The position numbers were made by a program, and so were the translations under genes. A DNA stretch of 64,000 nucleotides from NCBI RefSeq assembly GCF_023053635.1, contig NC_086179.1:2928001-2992000 (forward strand). Direction: 5' to 3'. The stretch comes from Elgaria multicarinata webbii (Eukaryota > Chordata > Lepidosauria > Squamata > Anguidae). Shown here in pieces: positions 42,357 to 53,957 of the stretch. How positions within the stretch are numbered: position 1 is the first letter of the stretch; each line of letters begins with the position of its first letter. A model generated the notes under the pieces. The model searched no databases. It worked only from the letters and a program-made list of their open reading frames with translations, and was not told the origin of the DNA.

Positions 42357-43019
42357 GTAAGGGATCGGCAGCAAAGACAGTGGAGAATAGTGGTTATAGG
42401 CAGAGGAGGAAATGGAGCCCGGAAGCCAGGGAGCGTCGGAGCAAGGTAGCAATACCCGTGGGGTGAAATTAGCCAGATTCTGCACTGCGACAGGCTTTCA
42501 GAGTTGCGCAAAGTTGCCACTTTAAAAAAAGGTTTTTGCAGTTTCCTGTTCCCACTGCCTGACAACGGCGCTGCGATTTTTCTCTCCTGCCATGTAAGTC
42601 CTTCGATTCCGCTTCAAAGAAGCGATGCTGCAGGGTTTGCGGGGAAGCAGGAGGAGGCAGAGTGGTGTCGGAGCGACACAGCCCAACACGTCGTTTAGGT
42701 TCTGTCTGTACTGGCTGAGCAGAACAATAGCAAAAGGTTCTGGTTTCCTTTTTGCGTCTGCTCACTAGTAATGCCACCTGAATGGGTGCTGCCTTTAAAA
42801 CGCCGAGCCTTTGTTTTCTTGGTGCTTCTTGCTTACGGGGGGCGGCCCTGAGTCCTCCACTTTTCCCACAGGGGTGCAGCTGTGGAAGGAAATGAAGACT
42901 CCCCTTTTGAGGGGTTGGGGAGCCGGGGGGGGGGGGGGCAGTGGTCAAGGCTTCTTGGTGTTCTGTGCCGGCAGCGTCTGCCTTGCGGGTGGAAACAAAT
43001 TGGACTGCAGCAGATTGGC

Positions 43020-43870
43020 CACAATCCATATTTATTTATTTATTTATTTATATAGCACCATCAGTGTCCATGGTGCTGTACAGAGTAAAACAATAAAATA
43101 GCAAGACCCTGCCGCATAGGCTTACGTTCTAATAGCATCATAATAAAACAATGAGAAGGGGAAGAGAATGCACCAAACAGGCACAGGGTAGAGTAAAACT
43201 AACAGTATAAAAGTAAGATCAAAATCAAGTTTTAAAAGCTTTAGAAAAAAGAAAAGTTTTTAGCTGAGCTTTAAAAGCTGCGATTGAACTTGTAGTTCTC
43301 AAATGTTCTGGAAGAGCGTTCCAGGCGTAAGGGGCGGCGGAAGAAAATGGACGAAGCCGAGCAAGGGAAGGAGAGACCCTTGGGCAGGCGAGAAATATGG
43401 CATCAGAGGAGCGAAGAGCACGAGCGGGGCAATAGTGTGAGATGAGAGAGGAGAGATAGGAAGGAGCTAGACCGTGAAAAGCTTTGTAGGTCAACAGGAG
43501 AAGTTTATATTGGATTCTGGAGTGAATTGGAAGCCAATGAAGAGATTTCAGAAGTGGAGTGACCTGGTCAGAGCGCTGAGCCAAGAAGATGATCTTAGCA
43601 GCAGAGTGGTGGACAGAAACCAACGGACTGATGTGAGAAGACGGAAGGCCAGTGAGAAGAAGGTTGCAGTAGTCCAACCGAGAAAGAACCAAGGCATGAA
43701 CAAGAGTCTTGGCAGAAGAGACAGACAAAAATGATCGAATCCTGGCAATATTATATAGGAAAAAACGACAGGATTTAGCTACTGCCTCAATATGAGGAAT
43801 AAAGGAAAGCGAGGAGTCAAATATAAAGCCAAGACTACGAGCTTCCTTGACTGGAGTAAGTTCATAGTCA
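43020..43870 (-). mobile_element. L2-clade LINE 3' part
   Basis: On the minus strand a 167-residue frame (43728-43225) reads [20 protein letters not shown] through [20 protein letters not shown] to the C-terminus. The tail (TTTA)n is at 43029. Same subfamily as 30080-31230. Confidence 0.92.
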
Positions 43871-44138
43871 TGGCTTTATACCCATCTGAAGTTAGTTGTG
43901 ACTACACCCCAATACGAAATGAATGGGGCAGGTTAGTCACCACTTAGGTGCCATGAAGTTTAATGGGACACAGCCATTATCGTTTGAGTAAGGACTGGGA
44001 TCCCAGGTTGTGGGAGAGGAGTGGTGTTAAGTAGTTTGGGCAGGGGTGAGCCGCTGGAGAGAGGAATTTGGGCTCTTCCACTGGGGCTGGGCAGGCGAGA
44101 ATTTTGGCCCATTTGATTGTCACTTGCTTGGATTTCAG

Positions 44139-44267
44139 GAGTTCCCAGTCCCAGCACTCAGCTCCCCCTTGCTTCTCTCCCCCAAGGACTGGCTTTTCAG
44201 AGGGGCCCAGTTGCCTATGGAACATGGACCCCACACCAGGCTGAGACGGGACTGCTTCAGTGAGCAG
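44139..44267 (+). CDS. EF-hand gene, exon D
   Basis: 129 bases (43 codons, phase 0 to 0) between TTGGATTTCAG and GTGAGG. Encodes EFPVPALSSPLLLSPKDWLF then RGAQLPMEHGPHTRLRRDCF-SEQ. It is Pro/Leu-rich, likely a linker after the EF-hand. Confidence 0.72.
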
Positions 44268-44387
44268 GTGAGGAACTTCTGGGGAACTTTCTATGGGAAG
44301 GAAACTCCCCCTGCCTCCACCCGGCAATTGGCCCTTGTGGCAGCCTGGACTAGGCGTAGCCTGGTGGAAGAACCACATCACCAGGGG

Positions 44388-44737
44388 AGGGGAGACATGA
44401 GAGCACTCTTCAACTACTTAAAAGGGTGTCCCACAGAGGAGGGCCAGGATCTCTTCTCGATCCTCACAGAGTGCAGGACACGGAATAACGGGCTCAAGTT
44501 AAAGGAAGCCAGATTCCAGCTGGACATCAGGAAAAACGTCCTGACTGTTAGAGCAGTACGACAATGGAACCAGTTACCTAGGGAGGTTGTGGGCTCTCCC
44601 ACACTAGAGGCCTTCAAGAGGCAGCTGGACAAGCATCTGTCAGGGATGCTTTAGGTTGGATTTCTGCATTGAGCAGGGGGTTGGACTCGATGGCCTTGGA
44701 GGCCCCTTCCAATTCTGCTATTCTATGATTCTATGAC
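44388..44737 (+). mobile_element. CR1 LINE 3' fragment
   Basis: GGGGAGACATGAGAGCACTC runs to CTATGATTCTATGA. Its first bases follow the exon D intron closely. Confidence 0.9.
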
Positions 44738-45009
44738 CACCACCCATCCCAGGACCGGTTTTCTTCCACACTCCGCCCACTAGGGCTCACTGGGATGGGA
44801 CCCTCTTGCCAGAGCACACAAGACAGCAACCTCCTAGCTTGCCCTTGCCCCTTCCGAGTGCCACCAGTTCCTGTAAACACATAGACACGATTGCACTCTT
44901 TGCTACATGAAAGCCAACATGCAGACGTATTCCAATCTGGATTTCAACCTGGTTACGGAACCAAACCGGCTTGAAGCTGGATCCTGGTAGGACGGAAGCC
45001 CTGCGGGTG

Positions 45010-45325
45010 AGTGGTTCCCGAGCCCAGGAAATCTGCTCATTGCCTGTTTTAGATGGGGTTGCAGCTCCTTCAGTGTGGTGGCCCCCTTTTTGTGGAACTC
45101 TCTGCTGCTGGAGGTCAGGCAGGCACCAATACTGGGTTGGTTTTGGCGCCTGCTGAAGACGCCTTTATTTCAACAAGCCTTCCTCGATTGACCAGCTATG
45201 GTTTTTATTGTTGTTCTGTTCATTTGATTTAACTTCAATATCCCTTTTATCTTTTATTGTTCACTGCTCCAGAATCTGTTTAGAAGCAGAATGGTGTATA
45301 AATATTATAAATAAATAAAGTAAAG
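45010..45325 (+). mobile_element. old L2-clade 3' fragment
   Basis: GGTGGCCCCCTTTTTGTGGA, ACTCTCTGCTGCTGGAGGTC and a tail ending AATATTATAAATAAATAAAG resemble the last codons and tail of an L2-clade element. Degraded. Confidence 0.55.
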
Positions 45326-45329
45326 TAAA

Positions 45330-45770
45330 ACAGAGCAGTAGCAAGGAAGTTTGCTGTTTGCTCAACAGAACCTCCTTCTGCTGGAGCAGTGTACCTCTGT
45401 GTACCTGGTGTTGAGATAAACACCGGGGGGAATGCAATCACTCTCGTTTCTTGCTTGAGGGCTGTGCAGAGGCAGGGAGGTAGCTGCTGTTGGAGACAGA
45501 ATATTAACTAGATGAGGGCCACGTGTGGGCCCCCTGGCAGATGTTCCCCACCTATATCCTGCCTTCCAATTTCCCCATGACCTCAGCTTTTCTCTCAGCC
45601 CAGTGCTTCTGCCACCACCTATCCTCTCCTGACCCCAAGTGATCCAACCTGTGTGAGATTCCTCTCTTGCTGATCCTGGTAATGGTGGAGAAAGTGTGAT
45701 CTTGGTGGAGGGCCCTGGGGAACGGGAAGCGAACGCAAGACTGCTTCTGAGATCAGCATTTCCCCCACCG
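45330..45770. other. intronic sequence, nothing recognised
   Basis: No exon with acceptable splice sites and no known repeat found. Confidence 0.4.
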
Positions 45771-45774
45771 CTAT

Positions 45775-46190
45775 TTATTTATTTATTTATTTATTACATT
45801 TTTATACCGCCCAATAGCTGAAGCTCTCTGGGCGGTTCACAAAAATTAAAACCATCATAAAACAACCAACAGGTTAAAAGCACAAATACAAAATACCGTA
45901 TAAAAAGCACAACCAGGATAAAACCACGCAGCAAAATTGATATAAGATTAAAATACAGAGTTAAAACAGTAAAATTTAAATTTAAGTTAAAATTAAGTGT
46001 TAAAATACTGAGAGAATAAAAAGGTCTTCAGCTGGTGATGAAAGCAGTACAGTGTAGGCGCCAGGCGGACCTCTCTGGGGAGCTTGTTCCACAACCGGGG
46101 TGCCACAGCGGAGAAATAATCTCTGTGACAATTGCTGAGGGGTGGGAGAAACTTTTGGCGCCATAGATCTCAGTGGGGGATGCAGTGTGT
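45775..46190 (-). mobile_element. L2 LINE 3' end
   Basis: (TTTA)n, CCAATAGCTGAAGCTCTCTG and the long AT-rich 3' UTR also seen at 34076-34365, then the last ORF codons (AGCTTGTTCCACAACCGGGG in complement). Confidence 0.85.
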
Positions 46191-46265
46191 ATGGATGCAC
46201 ACGTGTACAACCCCCGGCCTGCAAAAAACACTGCATGGCGCACTCGGGGCTGAAAAGGTTGGGCA

Positions 46266-47162
46266 CCCTTGAACTGCAGATGACACAAAATTGGGTGGGA
46301 TAGCTAAGACCCCGGAAGACAGAAACAAACTTCAAAGTGATCTTGATAGGCTGGAGTGCTGGGCTGAAAACAACAAAATGAAATTTAATAGGGATCAATG
46401 CCAAGTTCTACATTTAGGGAATAGAAACCAAAGGCACAGTTACAAGATGGGGGATACTTGGCTCAGCAATACTACAAACGAGAAGGATCTTGGAATTGTC
46501 GTAGATCACAAGCTGAATAGGAGCCAACAGTGCGATATGGGTGCAAGAAAGGCAAATGCTATTTTGGGCTGCATTAATAGAAGTCTAGCTTCCAAATCAC
46601 GTGAGGTACTGGTTCCTCTCTATTCGGCCCTGGTTAGGCCTCATCTAGAGTATTGCGTCCAGTTCTGGGCTCCACAATTCAAGAAGGACGCAGACAAGCT
46701 GGAGCGTGTTCAGAGGAGGGCAACCAGGATGATCAGGGTCTGGAAACAAAGCCCTAAGAAGAGAGACTGAAAGAACTGGGCATGTTGAGCCTGGAGAAGA
46801 GAAGATGGAGGGGAGACATGATAGCACTCTTCAAATACTTAAAAGGTTGTCACACAGAGGAGGGCCAGGATCTCTTTTCGATCCTCCCAGAGTGCAGGAC
46901 ATGGAATAACGGGCTCAAGTTAAAGGAAGCCAGATTCCAGCTGGACATCAGGAAAAACTTCGTGACTGTTAGAGCAGTACGACAATGGAACCAGTTACCT
47001 AGGGAGGTTGTGGGCTCTCCCACACTAGAGGCCTTCAAGAGGCAGCTGGACAAGCATCTGTCAGGGATGCTTTAGGGTGGATTCCTGCATTGAGCAGGGG
47101 GGTTGACTGGATGGCCTTGTAGGCCCCTTCCAACTCTACTATTCTATGATTCTATGATTCTA
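46266..47162 (+). mobile_element. CR1 LINE 3' part
   Basis: It starts at the RT FADD region (CAGATGACACAAAATTGGGT), with a 159-residue frame then the C-terminal block, ending CTATGATTCTATGATTCTA. The frame is interrupted once near 46730. Confidence 0.92.
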
Positions 47163-47289
47163 CGGATGGATCTTGTGTCTCATCCAGCAACCAAAGGGAT
47201 GTCTTGACCAGGGGGTTCTTGCATCTTGGGTGCGTTGTCAGGGGTGCGTTGTCAGTGAAGATGGGATGGCATGAAATGGAACAGATTAG

Positions 47290-47450
47290 GGTGACCCTAT
47301 GGAAAGGAGGACAGGGCTTCTGTATCTTTAACAGCGATATTAAACAGGGAATTGATATTGAACAGGGAATGTATGCGTGCAGCACTTGGTGAAATACCCT
47401 CTTCATCAGAGCAGTTACAGTTGCAGGAGCCCTGCCCTCTTGACCAGATA
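47290..47450. mobile_element. partial Tc1-type MITE
   Basis: GGGTGACCCTATGGAAAGGA and TTTAACAGCGATATTAAACA, then TCTTCATCAGAGCAGTTACA. Left half only. Confidence 0.65.
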
Positions 47451-47645
47451 TGCTGTTGATTGCGTCCGCCCCTGCGACAGCCATGTGAGGTAGCATTGTC
47501 CAGACGAGGAACCAAAAAAAAGCAACTTGTCCCCAGGCTACACGATGTGTCTGTGCACGGGTAGGATTGGAACACAGTTCCACAGCTTGAACCCCCAAGT
47601 GTTTCTGCTGGACTGCAATGACTGAGTTTATTTGATCTCTTGAAG

Positions 47646-47719
47646 GGCGCAAGGGCTCAACTGAGCAGCCCCCTGTATCGGCAGGGGGTAAGAAGACAGG
47701 ATGAAGAACTCCTGGGACG
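47646..47719 (+). CDS. EF-hand gene, candidate exon E
   Basis: 74 bases between TTTGATCTCTTGAAG and GTAGGT; phase 0 in, two bases out, exactly what is needed between exon D and the exon at 51234. Encodes GARAQLSSPLYRQGVRRQDE-ELLGR. The acceptor is weak, so I rely on phase fit and open frame. The Glu/Leu-rich end continues as a plausible helix into the next exon. Confidence 0.5.
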
Positions 47720-47935
47720 GTAGGTCCGCTGCCCCCACACCCACGACCCCAAAGGGGAAAACGGACCGCGGAGACTTGAAGTCTTTCGGAAGGCATTCTG
47801 GAATCAAAGAACCCAGAGAGCCTTTTCTTGTGTCTGTTTTTCTCTGGAAGTTAAGCAGGAGTGTTCCAGGCAATGGGAAGACTTCTGGCAGGCTTCTTGC
47901 AGATGACCATGAGGAAATTAAGGGTGTCCAGACAG

Positions 47936-47956
47936 ACAGACAGACAGACAGACAGA
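47936..47956. repeat. (CAGA)n microsatellite
   Basis: About five CAGA units. Confidence 0.85.
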
Positions 47957-48110
47957 CCCACCCTAATGCAGCTCCTCAAAGCACGCTGGGTGCTCCCAGG
48001 CCATGGGGGAGGGGGGGTTGCAGTGCTACACAGCCATCACTTGTCTGCCGTAAACTGCGGGGATCGACACTACTGCTTTAAAGCACTTTAAAGCACTTTG
48101 TAACAGTTTT

Positions 48111-49060
48111 TTTTTAATAAATTTTTATTTTCTACAATACTTAAACATACAGCATTACAATAAAAAGAAAACAACATACTACATAAATGTTGAGTAAATA
48201 TTGAATACATAATATCATATCTAAATAACATAATCAAACTTAACATATAAGTGCACCCCCCACCTCGGGATCTCATTCCTGATTCCAAAATCTCATACTT
48301 TCTTCTGCTGGCGGTTTCCCACTTCCCTTAGAAAACACAAATATTAGGAACTGTTTCCAAATTCCTTCAAAATCATTTGTTTTAGCTATACCTCTTCTCC
48401 ATTTAATATTACAAGTCAATTCATCATTTATAGCTATGTCCCATACTTCTTTATACCATTCTTCAATAGAATATTCCCCTTGAATCTTCCAGTTCCTAGC
48501 TACAATCAATCTTGCTGCCGTCAGCAAATTCCTTATTAATTCCTTAATTTCTTTTTTTACATTTTAAATCTTCATATAGTGACAGTAATGCAACTTTTGG
48601 TGTTCGTTCTATCTTCATTCCCACAATTTCTTCAATCTCCAAAAACACCATCTTCCACAATTTTTGTACATATTTGCATTCCCACCACATATGTAAATAC
48701 GTTCCTTTTTCCCCACAACCTCTCCAACAATTTGCTGAATGCTGATTATTTATCTTATTTAATCTAACCGGGGTTAGGTACCACCTCCATATAATTTTAA
48801 AATAATTCTCTTTTATTCTTACTGACATATTTCTCAACGCTCTCTGCCTCCATAGTCCCTCCCAACTCTGTTGTCCTATTTGTATATTTAAATCTGTCTC
48901 CCAAACCATTTTACCTGAACTATCCATCAACCCTTTCTCCACCAATATTCTATATATTTCACTCGTTAACCCTTTTGACACTATTCTTTTTCCCATATCC
49001 TTTTCTTTCTTAACTATTAATTCCTCAAACTTCGTCATTTCTCTACAATCTCCATTTTCT
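48111..49060 (-). mobile_element. 5'-truncated L1 LINE
   Basis: The minus strand encodes the end of L1 ORF2: IRILVEKGLM-type helix region, IKENYFKIIWRWYLTPVRLN, then the C-terminal Cys-rich motif CWRGCGEKGTYLHMWWEC (Cx3Cx7Hx4C). A poly(A)-type tail is at 48111 in complement. Target duplication ACTTTGTAACAGTTTT (48095-48110) and ACTTTATAACAGTTTT (49061-49076), 15 of 16 bases equal. The frame is broken between 48544 and 48273. Confidence 0.9.
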
Positions 49061-49189
49061 ACTTTATAACAGTTTTGACAACTGTTGGGGCCCAGGACAC
49101 ACTGCATATACAGGTTTCAAAACGTTTTCAAAGTGCTTTAAAGCGCTTTAAAAGCAATAGTGTAGATCCCCCCAACTTTCCCTGGCACC

Positions 49190-50030
49190 TTTTATTTATT
49201 TATTTATTTATTACATTTCTATACCGCCCAATAGCCAGAGCTCTCTGGGCGGTTCACAAAAATTAAAACCATTCAAAGTATAAAACAACAGTATAAAACC
49301 ATAATATAAAATACAGTATAAAAGCTCAACCAGATAAAAACAGCAGCAATGCAAAATTACAAATTTAAAACCATGTTATTTAAAATTTATAGATTGTTAA
49401 AATGTTGGGAGAATAAAAAGGTCTTCACCTGGCGTCTAAAAGCATATACTGTAGGTGCCAAGCGAACCTCCTTAGGAAGCTCATTCCACAGCCGGGGTGC
49501 CACAGCAGAGAAGGCCCTCCTCCTGGTAGCCACCTGCCTCACTTCCTTTGGCAGGGGCTCACGGAGAAGGACCTCTGAAGATGACCTTAGGGTCCGGGCA
49601 GGTACATATGGGAGGAGGCGTTCCTTCAGATAACCTGGCCCCAACCCGTTTAGGGCTTTAAATGTTAATACCAGCACTTTGAATCGGGCCCGGACCTGGA
49701 CTGGCAGCCAATGAAGCTGGAAAAGGACTGGCGTAATGTGGTCTCGTCGGCCAGTCCCTGTTAGTAAGCATGCTGCCCTGTTTTGTACCAGTTGAAGCTT
49801 CCAGACCGTTTTCAAAGGCAGCCCCACGTATAACGCATTGCAGTAATCCAAACGAGAGGTTATCAGAGCATGGATAACTGTAGCTAAGCTATCTCTGTCC
49901 AGATAAGGGCGCAGCTGGTATATTAACCTGAGCTGATAAAAGGTGCTCTTTGCCACTGAGTTCACCTGTGCCTCAAGTGACAGTTCTGGATCCAAGAGCA
50001 CCCCCAAACTACGGACATTTTATGTGTGCA
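49190..50030 (-). mobile_element. L2 LINE 3' part with long open frame
   Basis: A 206-residue frame (50007-49387) reads MGVLLDPELSLEAQVNSVAK, SRLDYCNALYVGLPLKTVWK, ITPVLFQLHWLPVQVRARFK and APRLWNELPKEVRLAPTVYA. The 3' tail is at 49190-49260. Low damage. Confidence 0.92.
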
Positions 50031-50285
50031 CATCTGGCTCTGCTGCTCCCACACTAGCAGAGGTGGACACATCAAAGGGGCCGTTCTCCTTCCCAATCCC
50101 AAAGAGGGTGCTTAATTTCTCTGGGCACTTCCAATGGAAGGCTCCTAGCACCACTCATCAGAAGGCATCGTGCCTTCTGATTCCGTCTTTTCCTCCTTGG
50201 CTGTTTTTGTTCTGCTAAGTAAGGGTGCTTCCAGGTTAGGCTTTTATGGCCCCGTGGCCCTGCCTCCTTCACTGCATTTTATACG

Positions 50286-50318
50286 TGTGTGTGTGTGTGT
50301 CTGTGTGTGTGTGTGTAT
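50286..50318. repeat. (GT)n microsatellite
   Basis: About fifteen GT units with one break. Confidence 0.9.
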
Positions 50319-50581
50319 CTAGTCGATGACGTCTTCCATGGAGAAAAACATTCACGAGGAAACAGCGGGATGACTGCACAAGGGCTTCCAGTGTGTAGCG
50401 CTAGGAACCCCGTGTGTGTCTGGAAGCAAAAAAAAAAAAGGAGCAGTGGGGAAACATGGGCAGATGGAAGATAATAATAATACCGTATTTCTTCAATTGT
50501 AAGACGCACTTCCCCCACCCCCCCATATAAACGTCTCTAAAAATGGGGTGCGTCTTAGAATCGCAGGTGTGTCTTAGGGTA

Positions 50582-51153
50582 TAGCTTCCAAATCACGAGA
50601 GGTCCTGGTTCCTCTCTATTCAGCCCTGGTTAGGCCTCTTCTAGAGTATTGCGTCCAGTTCTGGGCTCCACAATTCAAGAAGGACGCAGACAAGCTGGAG
50701 CGTGTTCAGAGGAGGGCAACCAGGATGATCAGGGGTCTGGAAACAAAGCCCTATGAAGAGAGACTGAAAGAACTGGGCATGTTGAGCCTGGAGAAGAGAA
50801 GATGGAGGGGAGACATGATAGCACTCTTCAAATACTTACAAGGTTGTCACACAGAGGAGGGCCAGGATCTCTTTTCGATCCTCCCAGAGTGCAGGACACG
50901 GAATAACGGGCTCAAGTGACAGGAAGCCAGATTCCGGCTGGACATCAGGAAAAACTTCCTGACTGTTAGAGCAGTACGACAATGGAATCAGTTGCCTGGT
51001 GAGGTTGTGGCCTCTCCCCCACTAGAGGCCTTCAAGAGGCAGCTGGACAACCATCTGTCAGGGATGCTTTAGGGTGGATTCCTGCACTGAGCAGGGGGTT
51101 GGACTGGATGGCCTTGTAGGCCCCTTCCAACTCTGCTATTCTATGATTCTTTG
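50582..51153 (+). mobile_element. CR1 LINE 3' part
   Basis: ATAGCTTCCAAATCACGAGA runs through [20 protein letters not shown] to CTATTCTATGATTCTTTGA. Confidence 0.92.
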
Positions 51154-51222
51154 AAATTCCCTTTTCTGTGCAACTGCTAAAGATGCAGGAGCCCGGTCCT
51201 CCTTTCCATAGGGTCACCCTAA
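51154..51222. mobile_element. right end of the Tc1-type MITE
   Basis: AATTCCCTTTTCTGTGCAAC runs to TTCCATAGGGTCACCCTA. It ends 11 bp upstream of the next exon. Confidence 0.75.
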
Positions 51223-51233
51223 TCAGATTGCAG

Positions 51234-51305
51234 CCTTGCAAAGATGCAAGAGATCTTCAGATATTGCACAATCAACCAGCTTTTAGGCATAGAGCTTACC
51301 AGAAG
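51234..51305 (+). CDS. EF-hand gene, exon F
   Basis: 72 bases between ATCAGATTGCAG and GTGAGT. Taking two bases from exon E it reads R-LAKMQEIFRYCTINQLLGIE-LTR and leaves AG, which fits the next exon. A second frame is also open, so the reading rests on phase. The acceptor lies 11 bp after the end of a MITE, so the MITE must supply most of the branch-point region. Confidence 0.55.
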
Positions 51306-51351
51306 GTGAGTTGCAGCACAGTGACCAGGGGCTGGACCTTGTTTGCCACAG

Positions 51352-51476
51352 GGGTGATTCCAGAGGTCCGGCCGCCCTGCCGAGGGAGGAGCCTTCAGGA
51401 GTGGTGGCAGCGCTGGAGCGCAAGTACCAGGTGCTTCAGAGGAAGCTCTGTGCTGAGATGTTGCAGGCGCATTACG
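51352..51476 (+). CDS. EF-hand gene, exon G
   Basis: 125 bases between CTTGTTTGCCACAG and GTGAGT. Phase two bases in, one base out. Encodes GDSRGPAALPREEPSGVVAA then LERKYQVLQRKLCAEMLQAH-YG. The heptad-like LERKYQVLQRKLCAEML is a predicted coiled coil. Together with exon H it has the order KYxxLxxKLxxExL...G...W..L, which I associate with repeat units of some large coiled-coil proteins (recollection, not a search). Confidence 0.75.
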
Positions 51477-51842
51477 GTGAGTGGGGCACAGGGGCTGGCT
51501 GGTGGGCACAGGCGCGGCACACCCGGGCAGGGGGTCATGACCCAGGCAAAGGCTGAGTCAGCCGATGGGCTGAGAGGACCGGAAGATTGGGAGGAAAGTC
51601 CATGAGATGTGACGATCTTCAACACCAGCTTCGTGGGCTTTCAAGACAAATTGACTAATGAATGGATGTTAGTAATGACGATTTACGATACGGAACCCCA
51701 GAAGTAGGATGGCCCTGAGCACCAGATGCTGGGGAAAACAGTGGCAGAGGACCGTTTGTATCTGGTCTAATCCAGCAGAGCTCTCAGCATGTTCGTTTAC
51801 ACAGTGATTAATCTCTAAAAACTGGGATTAATAAAATCTAAT

Positions 51843-51965
51843 GCAGCTTTCCCCAACCTGGTGCCATCAAACTGTGCTGGACTACAACTCCCATAATTCC
51901 CAGAGGGTATGGCCATTGGCATGCTGGCTGAGGAAGATGGGAGTTGTTGTCCTCCACACTCGGAG
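51843..51965. mobile_element. short palindromic MITE
   Basis: CCCCAACCTGGTGCCATCAA, GGACTACAACTCCCATAATT and the complement-like GGGAGTTGTTGTCCTCCAC. Same family as 3925-4066. Confidence 0.55.
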
Positions 51966-52084
51966 GGGGCCAGGATGGGGTAGTCTGATGTACTACGTCC
52001 TAAACCTGCAGCTTTCTAAACACTTGTGCACAGAAACGTGGGTGCAATTTGTAAATCATAACTGTAAAGGTGGAGGCTGTAGTT

Positions 52085-52100
52085 GTTGTTGTTGTTGTTG

Positions 52101-52153
<53 letters not shown>

Positions 52154-52155
52154 TA
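52085..52155. repeat. (GTT)n/(ATT)n microsatellite
   Basis: GTT units grade into about 16 ATT units, the tail of the following L2 in complement. Confidence 0.9.
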
Positions 52156-52600
52156 TGACATATACTGCCCCATAGCCGAAGACCTCTGGGCGGTTTACAA
52201 AAGTTAAAAACAGTGAACGTTAAAAAGAAATATACAAAATTTAAAAACATAAAATACATACAAAAACAGACAATATCCATTTAAAAACAACTTTTTAAAA
52301 TTGTTTTAATTTAATAGAGCTTCGGCTATTGGGCGGTATAAAAATGTGATAAATAAATAAATAAAATAAAACCTTTTCTGGGGTCAGTTAAAAAACCCAG
52401 CATATGCTGTTAAAGGACTGGGAGAAGAGAAAAGTCTTGTCCTGGCGCCGAAAAGATAACAATGTTGGCGCCAGGCAAGCCTCGTTGGGGAGATCATTCC
52501 ACAGTTGGGGGGCCACCACTGAAAAGGCCCTGTCCGTGGCTGCCATTCTCCCGGAGGAGGACCTTAGACGTTGAGTGTAGTGTTCCGTTCCCTCCTGGAT
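52150..52600 (-). mobile_element. L2 LINE 3' fragments
   Basis: CCATAGCCGAAGACCTCTGG (52171) and, after a small + oriented tail at 52315-52370, GGCGCCAGGCAAGCCTCGTT and GTGGCCCCCCAACTGTGGAA in complement, the end of the L2 ORF. Confidence 0.75.
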
Positions 52601-52888
52601 CCACGTGCTTTGTCCTTTTTCCACATACATGATGGCTGGCTGTGAGCAGCATGCCTTCATCTTTATGAAAACCTTGCAAAGTAGCTTCGGCTAAAGCAGG
52701 AGCGGTTGGCCAACTTGAGCTGCACCACTTCCTGTGGAACTTTAGATGGAACATCTTCCTCTAACTTTTTAGTAACCCCCCGCACCCCACCCAGATGGGG
52801 GAAGAAAAGCTGGGAAGGGAACTTCCCTGCCTCCTTCTCTCCTTCCACCCGGGGTGTCAGCCTGGTTTCTTTCTTTCTTCTCCTGCAG

Positions 52889-53027
52889 GGCCATCGGCGT
52901 GGGCATCCCTGCCACAGAACGCGAAGGAGGCCAAGCTCTCGGAGCTGGAGATGCTGGTGGACTTCGGCCTGCGTGAGGGGAGCATTTTGGCCCTTTCCAG
53001 CCTCCCTGGGGCCCACCACAGAGTTAG
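52889..53027 (+). CDS. EF-hand gene, exon H
   Basis: 139 bases between TTTCTTCTCCTGCAG and GTAGAG. One base in, two out. Encodes (G)PSAWASLPQNAKEAKLSELE, MLVDFGLREGSILALSSLPG and AHHRV. Alpha-helical, Leu/Glu-rich. The phase fits exons G and I exactly. Confidence 0.78.
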
Positions 53028-53095
53028 GTAGAGCAAGAGCCTGGCTGGGGAGGGCTGAGGTGGCAGAGGCGGGGGCCTGGGGCGCTGGGGTCTCA

Positions 53096-53487
53096 TGCGA
53101 GACTGAAAGAACTGGGCATGTTGAGCCTGGGGAAGAGAAGTTTGAGGGGAGACACGAGAGCACTCTTCAAATACTTGAAAGGTTGTCCCACAGAGGAGGG
53201 CCAGGATCTCTTCTCCATCCTCCCAGAGTGCAGGACACGGAATAACGGGCTCAAGTTAAAGGAAGCCAGATTCCAGCTGGACATCAGGAAAAACGTTCTG
53301 ACTGTTAGAGCAGTATGGCAATGGAACAAGTTCCCTAGGGAGGTTGTGGGCTCTATTCCCACACTCGAGGCCTTCAAGAGGCAGCTGGACAACCATCTGT
53401 CAGGGATGCTTTAGGGTGGATTCCTGCATTGAGCAGGGGGTTGGACTCGATGGCTGCCTTCCAACTCTGCTATTCTAGGATTCTATG
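53096..53487 (+). mobile_element. CR1 LINE 3' fragment
   Basis: GCGAGACTGAAAGAACTGGG runs to TATTCTAGGATTCTATG. A 98-residue frame is nearly intact. Confidence 0.9.
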
Positions 53488-53957
53488 CAATTGAGTTCCC
53501 GTTTCTTCTCAGTGAAGACCCTGTTTCTTCATTCTGCCGGGGGGACTGATAGAGCAAAAGTCCCTGACTCTTCCCTCCGTTCACTTGCACAGAATGAGGC
53601 AATGCGGCTAAGCGATCGGGAGAACTCTTGAGGAGGAAATGCAGCCGCTTCTTCCTGGCCCCCAATACAGAGGTCCCCTGAATAAGAACCCGTGTCTTTG
53701 GCCGAGGCAGCGAAACGGTCTGAGCCGACCCTGGAGCTGTTTGTGAGATCCGTCATGCTCTTTCGCTTGGTCTCTCTATGTCTTCAGCTCTCCCACGAAG
53801 CGGGATGGAGCCCCCCCCACCTTGGGCGGTGCGGTGGGAGGAGCAGGGGGGATGAGACACGCCCCTCTACCACCAGGAACCCTCCCTCACTGGCACCATT
53901 AGGTGGGTGCTGTGGAGTGGCTGGGTGCTCCAGTTGTCCCGCTGTGACATTTGCCAC

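Noticed and set aside
42469-43029. 186-codon minus-strand frame
   Set aside because: Intronic to the EF-hand gene, no domain, no repeat family or splice evidence.
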